Positions 26,696 to 34,839 of a DNA stretch of 64,000 nt are shown here, in pieces. The notes under the pieces are model-generated. The model did not search any database and was not told the DNA's origin. It saw only the letters and a program-made list of their open reading frames with translations. The translations under genes and the position numbers were made by a program. Source of the DNA: Bacillota bacterium (GTDB taxonomy: Bacteria; Bacillota; Clostridia; Christensenellales; SZUA-584); NCBI GenBank assembly GCA_023399095.1, contig JAEWQS010000006.1:1-64000 (forward strand), written 5' to 3'. Numbering within the stretch: position 1 is the first letter of the stretch; each line of letters begins with the position of its first letter.

Positions 26696-27734
26696 AGCTG
26701 CACACATCCCCTATGTGATGCCCGAGAAAATAAACAAACAAACATTGCAAAACGGCATTGCGCTGTCTCCGGATGAAATATGTCTGCCGTTTAAGATTCT
26801 CATGGGCAGCTATATGGATTGTATAGAAAAGGGCGCGGATACCATACTGATTACTGGAAGCTGCGGCCCGTGCCGTTTTGGAGAATACTGTGAGCTGCAG
26901 ATGAAGCTGCTAAAAAAACTCGGAACTCAGGCAGAAACGATAGTTCTTGATGCTCCAAAAGAAATCGGGAGACAGGAGCTTCTTAGGCGAATCGGTTTGA
27001 TCTCCATGGCCAGTCCTTTAAGCGCAAAGAAAAAGCTCAATGCTCTACGGCAAGCGTTTCACATATTATCCCTTGTGGACAGCATTGATGAAAAGGCGTA
27101 CATGCTGGCCGGTTACGAAGTGAACAGTGGTGAATGCAAGCAATTGATTATGGATTGCCATGAGCAAACGGAGAACTGCCGCAAGCCCAATGAAATACAA
27201 ACACTTTTGAAGCAATATCTTCAAAAGCTGGGTAATGTAAAGACCGATATGAGTAAAAAGCCGCTGCGTATCGCTTTGATTGGAGAAATCTATTCGATGG
27301 TTGAGCCGTTTGCGAATTTGTATATAGAAGAAAAGCTGATGGACTACGGTGTGAGCACCAGCCGACTTATCACACCCAGCTGGTGGCTCAAGGATCTCAT
27401 AGCCAAACCGCTTAAGCTTAATTCGATGGATATTCGGCGCGCTGCCCATGACTATCTGTCTTATAACACGGGCGGACATGCAAAGGAATCGATTGGCCAT
27501 GCCGTGATATGTCAAAGAAACAATTTTGACGGTGCAATACAGATTTTTCCGCTCGGCTGCATGCCTGAAATCGTCGTCAAGGCGATTTTGCCTGTCATAC
27601 AACAAGAAAAGGATTTTCCGGTGTTGACATTGGTCGTGGACGAAATGACGGGTGAAGCGGGATATATGACGAGAATTGAAGCTTTTCTTGACATGCTGGA
27701 AGCGAAAAGAAGAAAAGGAGAGATATCAGCTTGA
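26637..27734 (+). CDS. Activase-associated 2-hydroxyacyl-CoA dehydratase-like subunit
   Basis: The 365-residue protein resembles the HgdB-like part of large activase proteins. It has LSPDEICLPFKILMGSYMD, LITGSCGPCRFGEYCELQ (cluster-type cysteines), IALIGEIYSMVEPFANLYIEE, FPLGCMPEIVVKAILP and VVDEMTGEAGYMTRIEAFLDM. The start is a TTG at 26637 with a strong AAGGAGGG 6 nt upstream, inside the end of the previous gene, giving a 59-nt overlap. An ATG-initiated longer frame is not preferred. It pairs with genes on both sides as a split activase complex. Confidence 0.85.
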   Translation: MVITVPRMGNTCLAAKAFFEAAHIPYVMPEKINKQTLQNGIALSPDEICLPFKILMGSYMDCIEKGADTILITGSCGPCRFGEYCELQMKLLKKLGTQAETIVLDAPKEIGRQELLRRIGLISMASPLSAKKKLNALRQAFHILSLVDSIDEKAYMLAGYEVNSGECKQLIMDCHEQTENCRKPNEIQTLLKQYLQKLGNVKTDMSKKPLRIALIGEIYSMVEPFANLYIEEKLMDYGVSTSRLITPSWWLKDLIAKPLKLNSMDIRRAAHDYLSYNTGGHAKESIGHAVICQRNNFDGAIQIFPLGCMPEIVVKAILPVIQQEKDFPVLTLVVDEMTGEAGYMTRIEAFLDMLEAKRRKGEISA

Positions 27735-28735
27735 ATAAAGAGTTTTGCCTTGGCATCGATGTCGGTTCAGTCAGCACAAATATTGTGTTGATCGACACAG
27801 ACGGTAAGGTGGTTGAGAAGCTGTACTTACGAACGAATGGACGCCCGATTGAGGCCATTTGCAAAGGCCTTTCCTTGCTCAAAGGCAAACTGGACGAAAG
27901 TGCCGTTATCATTGGTGCGGGCACAACGGGCAGCGGCAGGCAGTTGGCTGGTGCGATGGTGGGTGCGGATGTCATGAAAAATGAAATCACAGCGCATGCT
28001 GTGGCCGCTTGCCATGTTGTACCGGATGTGCGTACGATACTGGAAATCGGCGGCCAGGATTCAAAGATCATTCTGATTAAAGACGGCATGGTCTGTGATT
28101 TTGCCATGAATTCCGTTTGTGCGGCAGGAACGGGTTCCTTCTTAGACAGGCAGGCCTCACGCCTTGAAATTCCCATTGAAGAGTTCGGCGGTTATGCGCT
28201 GCGTTCCAAGTCCCCCGTGCGTATTGCAGGGCGTTGTGCCGTGTTTGCCGAGTCAGATATGATCAGCAAGCAACAAGCAGGTCATACGGCTGAGGATATT
28301 ATTGCGGGCCTGTGCGAGGCTCTCGTTCGCAATTACTTAAATAATCTCGCTAAAGGAAAAGAAATTAGAGGCCCTATATTATTTCAAGGAGGCGTGGCTG
28401 CCAATATCGGTATCCTCTCGGCATTTGAAAAAGCACTTGGGAAAAAAGTCATTATCCCTCAGCAATACGACGTGATGGGTGCTTATGGCGCTGCCTTAAT
28501 TGCCAAAGACGCAATGCTTGACAAACAAACCTGTTTTAAGGGATTTGAGAACCTGAGCCGCGAGTTCATTACCGAGAGCATCGCCTGCACAGATTGTGCC
28601 AATATGTGTGAAGTTGTCAGAATTAAGGCGGATGGCGCTTGTATTGCCCACTGGGGTGATCGATGCGGCAAATGGGGCAATAGGATGGACACATCCGAAC
28701 AAAGTGAAAAAAACAAAGAGTCGGAAGTATCGTAA
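27731..28735 (+). CDS. 2-hydroxyacyl-CoA dehydratase activase (BadF/BadG/BcrA/BcrD ATPase, HgdC-like)
   Basis: The 334-residue protein is an ASKHA-fold ATPase. It has the phosphate-1 motif GIDVGSVSTNIVLID, GAGTTGSGRQLAG, ILEIGGQDSKII, MNSVCAAGTGSFLDRQASRLE with the cluster Cys, GRCAVFAESDMI, and GGVAANIGILSAFE. Activases of this type use ATP to push one electron into a dehydratase. A C-terminal Cys-rich tail (ACTDCANMCEV, CIAHWGDRCGKWG) is extra to the minimal HgdC and may carry another cluster. The start is a TTG at 27731 overlapping the previous stop (TTGA). Confidence 0.9.
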   Translation: MNKEFCLGIDVGSVSTNIVLIDTDGKVVEKLYLRTNGRPIEAICKGLSLLKGKLDESAVIIGAGTTGSGRQLAGAMVGADVMKNEITAHAVAACHVVPDVRTILEIGGQDSKIILIKDGMVCDFAMNSVCAAGTGSFLDRQASRLEIPIEEFGGYALRSKSPVRIAGRCAVFAESDMISKQQAGHTAEDIIAGLCEALVRNYLNNLAKGKEIRGPILFQGGVAANIGILSAFEKALGKKVIIPQQYDVMGAYGAALIAKDAMLDKQTCFKGFENLSREFITESIACTDCANMCEVVRIKADGACIAHWGDRCGKWGNRMDTSEQSEKNKESEVS

Positions 28736-28829
28736 GCATATCTATTGTTAAAGAACAAATATTCAAAGAAACTCATAGTATACATCAGCAAACAATTCAT
28801 GTTTGTTTTCGATGAAAGGAGTTTTTTTG

Positions 28830-29294
28830 ATGCCAGATGAAATGAATACATCAAGCGGTACGGAACTTGCGCAACGCGGCGGACGGGGTGGTTTTCCGGG
28901 TGGTGGCCCAGGTGGTTTCCCGGGGCGCGGCCCACGCGGCGGTTTCCCGGGCAGAAGATTCCCGCGCGGCGGTTTTCCGGGCAGACGGTTTCCCCGGAGA
29001 TTTCCAGTAAGACAACGATTCCCCAGGTTCTTCTTCCTCCCGATCGGTTTCCCGACCGGACGGTGTTACTGGACAGATCAGTTTGGCCGATGCTGCGACC
29101 AATTTGGCCGATGCTGCGACCGGTATGGCAGATGTTCTTACAACGATAGATATGCTGACAACCGCTTAGCGATGGGTCCCAGCCAGTCGGGCGGCTGGTA
29201 TGGCGCACCGGGAAACTGGGATATGATTCCGGACTATGATGACATGATGGATTATGACATGGACGATATGGACGATATGGACGACGATTATTAA
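28830..29294 (+). CDS. Low-complexity Gly/Arg/Pro, Cys and Asp repeat protein
   Basis: I do not recognise a family. The 154-residue protein has four zones: a short polar start; residues about 16-70 of GGFPG and RRFPRG repeats with strong positive charge; a Cys-rich stretch in which DQFGRCC is repeated and varied as DRYGRCS; and an acidic Asp/Met tail (DDMDDMDDDY). AAAGGAG lies 8 nt before the ATG. It stands alone with a good terminator behind it. The composition resembles spore-coat or surface proteins, or a metal-binding scaffold, but this is inference. The repeat structure is also visible in the DNA. Confidence 0.75.
   Translation: MPDEMNTSSGTELAQRGGRGGFPGGGPGGFPGRGPRGGFPGRRFPRGGFPGRRFPRRFPVRQRFPRFFFLPIGFPTGRCYWTDQFGRCCDQFGRCCDRYGRCSYNDRYADNRLAMGPSQSGGWYGAPGNWDMIPDYDDMMDYDMDDMDDMDDDY
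29076..29138 (+). repeat. Three 21-bp tandem repeats inside the low-complexity gene
   Basis: Units start at 29076, 29097 and 29118. The first two differ at two bases and encode DQFGRCC twice. The third has diverged and encodes DRYGRCS. They show recent in-frame expansion. Confidence 0.9.
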
Positions 29295-29357
29295 AAAAAT
29301 CTTAACAATGCCAGATTTCGGCCAAGTATTGTGTGCATTGTCGTACTTTGTTTAAAA

Positions 29358-29393
29358 TGGTCACTGGAATATCAAGATCCAGTGACCATTTTT
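29358..29393 (+). terminator. Terminator of the repeat-protein gene
   Basis: A perfect 10-bp stem (29358-29367 with 29379-29388) is followed by five T. Confidence 0.9.
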
Positions 29394-29452
29394 ACGGGTT
29401 TCTGAAAAGCGGCGCATTTTGGGAACCAAAGTTGTGAAGCTTAAGGGTATGA

Positions 29453-29797
29453 TCAATAAGTTTTTATAGTTTGATTGACATCAAGCAGTCCGTTTAAGTA
29501 ATCAACGCATTGCGTCACCATGCTGTGATACCCCTGTGTGGCCTTCATATACGCCTTCACTTCGCCTGCTTCAAGAAAAGCCTTGTTATCATTAAATAAT
29601 TTTTTTAGGTGTGAGCTAACCTGATCCTCAGGAAAATCATGATGCATGATCCTCGCATGTTCTCTCTCGAAATTTATCATAACCCTGCCGAGCCTAGGGT
29701 TTTTCATGATAAGCCTGCGTTGGTTAACCATTTCGTTGAATTCCTGTGTCGCCTTGAGCGCATTCGCAAGATCCTGCAGTTCTTTTTTGGGTAACAT
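29453..29797 (-). CDS. YlbF/YmcA-family protein
   Basis: The protein of about 114 residues is all-helical with the YlbF layout: an N-terminal helix (ELQDLANALKATQEFNEMVNQR), the central LIMKNPRLGRVM turn and a C-terminal amphipathic helix. Bacillus YlbF, YmcA and YaaT form a complex that affects RNA maturation, competence and sporulation. This is a single relative and its partners are not in the window. Two ATGs lie side by side at 29800 and 29797. The AGGGGG spacing favours 29797. Confidence 0.82.
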   Translation of the reverse strand: MLPKKELQDLANALKATQEFNEMVNQRRLIMKNPRLGRVMINFEREHARIMHHDFPEDQVSSHLKKLFNDNKAFLEAGEVKAYMKATQGYHSMVTQCVDYLNGLLDVNQTIKTY

Positions 29798-29959
29798 CAT
29801 ATACCCCCTTTATGTTTATTTCATTATCTATTCTATTGATACAATATTCAAACTGTGCAAATACGCCAATTTGCATTGATATGCAACCAAAAACCTAAGA
29901 TGACGTCTATGGGAAGCCTTTTATTCATAATTATGATTAGAACAAAAAGGAGTCCCTCT

Positions 29960-31081
29960 ATGTACTCTACACAAGTATCACGGAAAAATATGATTGTGCT
30001 TTATCTGTCGCTGGTTTTTTTTATAATTACCGGCTTATTGCTTTTGACACTATGTCAAGATGAAGCAAGTCCGGCTGTTAATGCCGAAAGCGAGGATTGG
30101 CAAAGGATATTGAATGGGCTATTTGATTTACGTAATGATTGTATCTTAAAACAGGATAAAGATACACTTGAAAAGATTTTTCTCACAAACGAGAAAAATG
30201 GAAGGTGGGCATATGAATTTGAGGTGCAGAGAGCGAAGTATTTAAGTGCATGGTCAGCCAAACAAGGTGTTGATGTAACGGGCATTTGCAGTGAAATAAA
30301 AATAAAAAGCGTAAAACAAGTCGGGCGAGGCTATTCTTTTTATCTTATCTCATCAAATGAATACAAATATGTCTATAAGGATACGCCTGAGACTGAAAAC
30401 ATATTCCGTTTGGGTGCGTATCACTCTTTAGACCTGATTCCAAGTGACGACGAAAACAGTTGGATCATTAGTCGGGAATGGTATGATGATCCGTTGCTTG
30501 ATTCAATTAATCTGGATAATGTGACCGAAGAGATGACTACGTATATCATGTCTCATCCCGCTATAGACATATCAGGCATCAGTGAACAACGCGTCACGGC
30601 GGTCGAGTATGCGGATATGTATTGCGGTGCAGCATCGGACGGACAAAACAATTATGAATATAACAGCGAATATACCAACTACAATCCTTTGGGCGGAGAC
30701 TGCGCGAATTTTGCTTCACAGGTTTTGCTCGAAGGCGGTTTTAAAAAGAACGGCACATGGAATTACACCGGCGGAAAAGGCAGCCGCGCATGGGTAAATG
30801 CGCAAGGACTCAAGGATTACCTTGTATACAGCGGGCGGGCTTCAGTGCTTGCGGCAGGCAGCTATAAGGAAATATACCAGTATGCTTACAGTCTTCGCCC
30901 CGGTGATATCGTGGCGTATGTCAAAAAAGGAAAGGTGGCGCACGTGTCTGTGGTCACGGGCGCTGATTCCAAGGGATATCCCCTCGTGAGCTGTCATAAT
31001 CTAGACCGCTACCGCGTGCCATGGGATATCGGCTGGAGCGGTGACAAAGTGAAATATTTTTTGCTTAACGTCAGCTATTAA
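29960..31081 (+). CDS. Membrane-anchored amidase-domain protein (Amidase_6)
   Basis: The 373-residue protein has an N-terminal membrane helix (MIVLYLSLVFFIITGLLLLT), a middle region of about 190 residues and a C-terminal putative amidase domain. The domain's signature is YNPLGGDCANFASQVLLEGG with the catalytic Cys, RPGDIVAY, VAHVSVVTG with the His, and SCHNLDR. The family (PF12671-like) is related to CHAP/NlpC papain-fold enzymes and is common in Clostridia, often linked to the wall or to sporulation. AAGGAG lies 7 nt before the ATG at 29960. It directly precedes the encapsulin locus but is separated from it by about 150 bp. Confidence 0.87.
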   Translation: MYSTQVSRKNMIVLYLSLVFFIITGLLLLTLCQDEASPAVNAESEDWQRILNGLFDLRNDCILKQDKDTLEKIFLTNEKNGRWAYEFEVQRAKYLSAWSAKQGVDVTGICSEIKIKSVKQVGRGYSFYLISSNEYKYVYKDTPETENIFRLGAYHSLDLIPSDDENSWIISREWYDDPLLDSINLDNVTEEMTTYIMSHPAIDISGISEQRVTAVEYADMYCGAASDGQNNYEYNSEYTNYNPLGGDCANFASQVLLEGGFKKNGTWNYTGGKGSRAWVNAQGLKDYLVYSGRASVLAAGSYKEIYQYAYSLRPGDIVAYVKKGKVAHVSVVTGADSKGYPLVSCHNLDRYRVPWDIGWSGDKVKYFLLNVSY

Positions 31082-31203
31082 GGCTGCCCCTCATATGTTC
31101 ATCAGCATATTCGTATAATGAGTGCCAAAGTTGAGAAACTATTACGGAGACGGACAAACATGTAAATAGAAATGAAAATGTTTGATCGTCGGAGCAATAA
31201 GCC

Positions 31204-31233
31204 ATGAAATCAACTTTAAGGAGACAGACATGA
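31204..31233 (+). other. Nine-codon leader frame overlapping the encapsulin start
   Basis: An ATG at 31204, with GGAG about 9 nt upstream, opens a nine-codon frame whose TGA stop (31231-31233) overlaps the shell-gene ATG as ATGA. It might couple translation, or it may be chance. The shell gene has its own AAGGAG site inside this frame. Confidence 0.3.
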
Positions 31234-32173
31234 GCGAACAGGACAAGCCGTCTAAAGCGTTATCTGCCCGCTGCGCTTATCAGCTTGCGGACGTAGAGAA
31301 AACTGCGCCCCAATACATATCCATCAGTCCCAGATGGCTGACAAGATTTTTGGAATGGAAACCGCTTGAGTCGGGCATATTCCGGCTAAACAAGGTGAGA
31401 AAAGGTAAGAACTGTTGGAGACGCTGTGCGCCCAGTCTAACGGAGAAGATATTCCGGAAGGCTATATTGACTATGAACCGGAGCCCCGCGAATATATTTT
31501 AACTTCCGTATCATCCATAATAAAAATCGAGACACGCGTGTCTGATATTTACAGCAAGCCATATGATCAGATAAAGGAGCAGCTGCGGCTCGGCATGGAG
31601 AGCATCAAGGAAAAACAGGAAAGCCTCATCATAAACAGCGATGATTACGGCCTGCTCAACAACATCGACGATTCACAAAGAATCAAAACGCGAGATGGGT
31701 CCCCCACGCCGGATGATCTTGATGAGCTTATCGCCAAGGTGTGGAAGCAGCCGTCTTTCTTTCTTGCGCACCCTGCCGCCATTGCCGCGTTTGGTCGCGA
31801 GTGCACACACCGCGGCGTGCCGCCGGTGGCTGTTAACCTTCATGGCTCCCCTTTCATCACATGGCGCGGCATTCCGCTTGTGCCCACTGATAAGCTTTTG
31901 GTAGACGGGCAAAGAAAGCCGTTTGGGGCAAAAGGAAAAACGAATATTTTGCTTATTCGCAGCGGTGAAGCCAATCAGGGTGTTATCGGTTTGTATCAGA
32001 CGGGATTGCCCGGAGAACAGTCACGCGGTATGTCTGTGCGGTTTATGGGTATCAACAATCAGGGGATCGGTTATTACTTGCTGTCTATTTATTGTTCGGC
32101 GGCCATTTTAGCTGACGACGCTATCGCTGTTCTTGAGGACGTCGAAATCGGAAACTACTATGATTATCAATAA
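31230..32173 (+). CDS. Family 2A encapsulin shell protein (SrpI-like), apparent one-base frameshift
   Basis: Two frames together encode a full shell protein of about 314 residues with the HK97 fold. Residues 1-60 (from MSEQDKPSKALSARC to FRLNKVRKGK) are read from 31230. The rest is in the -1 frame from about 31409 (ELLETLCAQSNGE to the C-terminus). The second part holds the family blocks DQIKEQLRLGMESIKEKQES, GSPTPDDLDELIAKVWKQPS, FFLAHPAAIAAFGRECTHRG, FITWRGIPLVPTDK and GQRKPFGAKGKTNILLIRSG. AAGGAG lies 6 nt before the ATG. One missing base near 31406-31412 explains the break, and no slippery heptamer is visible. As written, the first frame stops near 31502. The cargo gene overlaps its end by 14 nt. 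It could be a sequencing error, a pseudogene or a recoding event. Confidence 0.88.
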
Positions 32174-33635
32174 TGATCTGGAAGAAATAGAGAGTGGTGC
32201 GTTTAATCAGGATACGCTCATAAGGGAATCGGTCGCTTCGCTGGCCAAAATGTATTTCCCCGAATTTAATGTGCCTCGTTCTCAAACCTCCGAACCGGCA
32301 ATCGAATCGGCAGATTTATTTGCCGATCCAATTCGCATCACTCCCCTGCTTCGATGGGACAAAGAAGAAACAACTTTGGACAGAAAAGAAGACTTGGATT
32401 TTACGCGCCAAGACTTTCCTATTCTTTCTGAACGAATAAACGATCATCCGCTTGTCTGGTTAGATAACGCCGCGACCACTCAAAAGCCTCAATGCGTAAT
32501 CGACAGAATCAAGTCGTTTTACGAGCATGAAAACTCGAACGTACATCGCGGTGCGCATACGCTTGCCAAAAGAACGACAGATGCTTATGAAGACGCACGC
32601 GCCAAAGCCGCCGTTTTTCTCAATGCCTCTAAGCCCAAAGAGATTGTTTTTGTTCGCGGCACCACAGAAGCCATTAACCTTGTGGCGCATTCGTACGGTC
32701 TCACCCATCTGGATGAAGGCGATGAAGTGCTTATCACGCAGCTGGAACACCATGCCAATTTCGTGCCATGGCAGATCGTCTGCGCCAAAACAGGCGCAAA
32801 GCTTAAGGCGTCGCCGGTTAACGAGCATGGGCAAGTTGACTTGGCAGCGTTTGAAAAGTTGCTCAACAGCAAGACAAAGATGGTGGCCATCACGCATGTG
32901 TCCAACGCGATTGGCACAATAACTCCTGCTGCTCAAATGATACGAATGGCGCACGAATATGGCGCCAGAGTGCTGGTGGACGGTGCACAGGCGGTGGCGC
33001 ATCTGGCGGTGGATGTACAGGCGCTGGATTGCGATTTTTACGTATTTTCGGGTCATAAAGTATTCGGCCCCACGGGCATTGGGATTCTGTATGCAAAATC
33101 CAAGTTGCTTGATGAGATGCCGCCCTATCAGGGCGGCGGCAGCATGATCGAGGATGTTTCGTTAGAAAGCACAAAATATAAAGCCCCTCCCCACCGTTTT
33201 GAAGCGGGAACGGGCAATATCGCGGGTGCAATAGGGCTTGGCGCGGCGCTTGATTATGTCAGGTGCGTGGGGCTTGATCGTATCGAGCAATACGAACAAC
33301 GCTTGCTCACACTCGCTATTAAGTCTTTGGAAAGTGTCCCGGGTCTTAAGTTCATAGGCAAGCCGCAAACAGGAATCGTTTCGTTTTTACTGAATGACGT
33401 TTCTCCGGATGAAGTCGGAAAGCGGCTCGACGAGAAAGGCATTGCCGTCCGTGCGGGCCACCACTGCGCCCAGCCCATACTACGGCATCTCGGCTATGAA
33501 AGCACCGTCCGTATGTCGCTTGCCTTTTACAACACACGATCTGAAATTGACCGTCTTGCAAACGTACTTAAGAACACCGGCAAAGCCACATCGTATTGGA
33601 CTTTTCCGCCTATTCCTCCAGCAATGCCTGATTAA
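32160..33635 (+). CDS. Family 2A encapsulin cargo: cysteine desulfurase (SufS-like)
   Basis: The 491-residue protein is a type II cysteine desulfurase with an N-terminal extension of about 80 residues. The PLP enzyme starts near FPILSERINDHPLVWLDNAATTQKP. The PLP lysine is Lys300 in FSGHKVFGPTG. The sulfur-accepting Cys436 is in RAGHHCAQP. EHHANFVPWQ and DGAQAVAH are further PLP-fold motifs. The extension (IRESVASLAKMYF, then a Ser/Pro/Ala-rich stretch, then RITPLLRW) is where family 2A cargo carries its shell-targeting region, so it likely directs loading. The ATG at 32160 lies inside the shell gene's end and has no strong ribosome site, so translation is probably coupled. The enzyme would release sulfur from cysteine inside the shell. 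Confidence 0.9.
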   Translation: MIINNDLEEIESGAFNQDTLIRESVASLAKMYFPEFNVPRSQTSEPAIESADLFADPIRITPLLRWDKEETTLDRKEDLDFTRQDFPILSERINDHPLVWLDNAATTQKPQCVIDRIKSFYEHENSNVHRGAHTLAKRTTDAYEDARAKAAVFLNASKPKEIVFVRGTTEAINLVAHSYGLTHLDEGDEVLITQLEHHANFVPWQIVCAKTGAKLKASPVNEHGQVDLAAFEKLLNSKTKMVAITHVSNAIGTITPAAQMIRMAHEYGARVLVDGAQAVAHLAVDVQALDCDFYVFSGHKVFGPTGIGILYAKSKLLDEMPPYQGGGSMIEDVSLESTKYKAPPHRFEAGTGNIAGAIGLGAALDYVRCVGLDRIEQYEQRLLTLAIKSLESVPGLKFIGKPQTGIVSFLLNDVSPDEVGKRLDEKGIAVRAGHHCAQPILRHLGYESTVRMSLAFYNTRSEIDRLANVLKNTGKATSYWTFPPIPPAMPD

Positions 33636-34674
33636 TAAGCTCCGCAACCAGATACTTGGCTTTAGACCATATCAGCGATTCAAAATCCGAATCATCATGC
33701 GGCGTGCTGCCATTGCCTGTGGGTGTAAGCTCCACACAAAATCCGGGACGCGAGAAATCCTGCCGGAACCAGTTTTCAAATCCGGCGGCATATACCGCCG
33801 GATCTTCGGATACAGGCATCAGTTCATAGCCTGTCACATCCGCCATCGTTTGCGCGATAGACGAGCCCGCCTCAATGCTGTCCTGCGTACCGCTGTCCGC
33901 CCAGTAAATCACCTCGCCCTTGGTGTGGAAAGAAGCGGCGAGTAGAAATTCGTTGCTTTTACAGAGCGTCATTATGGCCTGAACCTCGGGTTCGGTACCG
34001 GGTGCGATGCCCTTATACATTTCTGAACTCGGCATATCAGTATTACTCTGCTTTTCGTCCCAATGGCAGGGATACTGGCGGTTTAAATCCACACCGTTAA
34101 TGTTGGCCTTCCATTCATCATAGCCTTCCTGTAGCATGCGCATAGATTTAACCTTCTCCGGATCCTTCACAGCCTCTACGCCGTTTTGTACGAGATTCAC
34201 GCCATCAGGATTGACCATGGGCACAATATAAACCGTCACCTCATCAAGCAGTGCTTCTATATCATAATCGCCGAAAGCCTCATTTGTAGCATAACGGCGC
34301 GCATATTCATCAATCGTCTCCATCAGAAATGTGCTGGTAATGTATTCGCGCGCGTGATGCGTCCCCGCAAGCACAATTTTCTTTTCACCCTTGCCGAGCT
34401 TAATAAGCAAAAGCTCCCGCCCTTCAACGCTTTGTCCGATAGATTCTGTTGATATAATATCGGAATAACTTTCTGCCAGCAATTGCGCGTCGCTAAGCAT
34501 TTGCTCATAGCTGTAGGTTTGAGAAGGGTTGACGATGTCTGCAACCTTATCGGCTTTGATTGTTTGTTGCGGAATATCGCCTATCTCAACGACTTCAATA
34601 TCCGGCTTGGGCGATGCACATGCGGATACGCTCAGAACCGCAATGATGATCAATATCAATAGTGTTTTTTTCAT
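33610..34674 (-). CDS. M14 zinc carboxypeptidase lipoprotein
   Basis: The 354-residue protein has a lipoprotein signal (LLILIIIAVLSVSAC, lipidated Cys19) and an M14 peptidase domain. Zinc ligands are His107 and Glu110 in GTHHAREY, with the third in ASFHTKGEVIYWAD. PMVNPDGVNLVQNG and GVDLNRQYPCHWD supply the substrate-binding Arg region, and FCVELTPTG supplies the catalytic Glu. It likely trims peptides or wall stems at the cell surface. Its stop lies inside the 3' end of the cargo gene on the other strand, a 26-bp converging overlap. The N-terminal linker is acidic. Confidence 0.92.
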   Translation of the reverse strand: MKKTLLILIIIAVLSVSACASPKPDIEVVEIGDIPQQTIKADKVADIVNPSQTYSYEQMLSDAQLLAESYSDIISTESIGQSVEGRELLLIKLGKGEKKIVLAGTHHAREYITSTFLMETIDEYARRYATNEAFGDYDIEALLDEVTVYIVPMVNPDGVNLVQNGVEAVKDPEKVKSMRMLQEGYDEWKANINGVDLNRQYPCHWDEKQSNTDMPSSEMYKGIAPGTEPEVQAIMTLCKSNEFLLAASFHTKGEVIYWADSGTQDSIEAGSSIAQTMADVTGYELMPVSEDPAVYAAGFENWFRQDFSRPGFCVELTPTGNGSTPHDDSDFESLIWSKAKYLVAELINQALLEE

Positions 34675-34792
34675 GATGTCCCTTTCTGTTATACTTGAGC
34701 TGTTGTATTCAGTATAGCATTTATTATTTGCTGTTTAGCAAATAAACGTAACATTATGACGAATGATTTCACCGTTTTGATCCCATAAAAAT

Positions 34793-34816
34793 AAAAAAGT
34801 CTCAAAGTGCTAAGAC
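34793..34816 (-). terminator. Terminator of orphan response-regulator gene
   Basis: A 6-bp stem with a G-T pair (34799-34804 with 34811-34816) is followed on the minus strand by TTTTTT. It lies 24 nt after the stop. Confidence 0.65.
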
Positions 34817-34839
34817 AGTTACTCATGTGCTTGTAAAAT

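Noticed and set aside
28803..28830. Nine extra residues at the start of the repeat protein
   Set aside because: AAAGGAG lies at 28816-28822, exactly where it serves the ATG at 28830. The upstream start has no site.
31395..31420. Programmed -1 ribosomal frameshift in the encapsulin shell gene
   Set aside because: Slippage would have to occur after the -1-frame TAA at 31406-31408. The sequence there has no XXXYYYZ heptamer, and I see no stimulatory hairpin or internal ribosome site. A base loss is simpler, so recoding is kept only as an open possibility.
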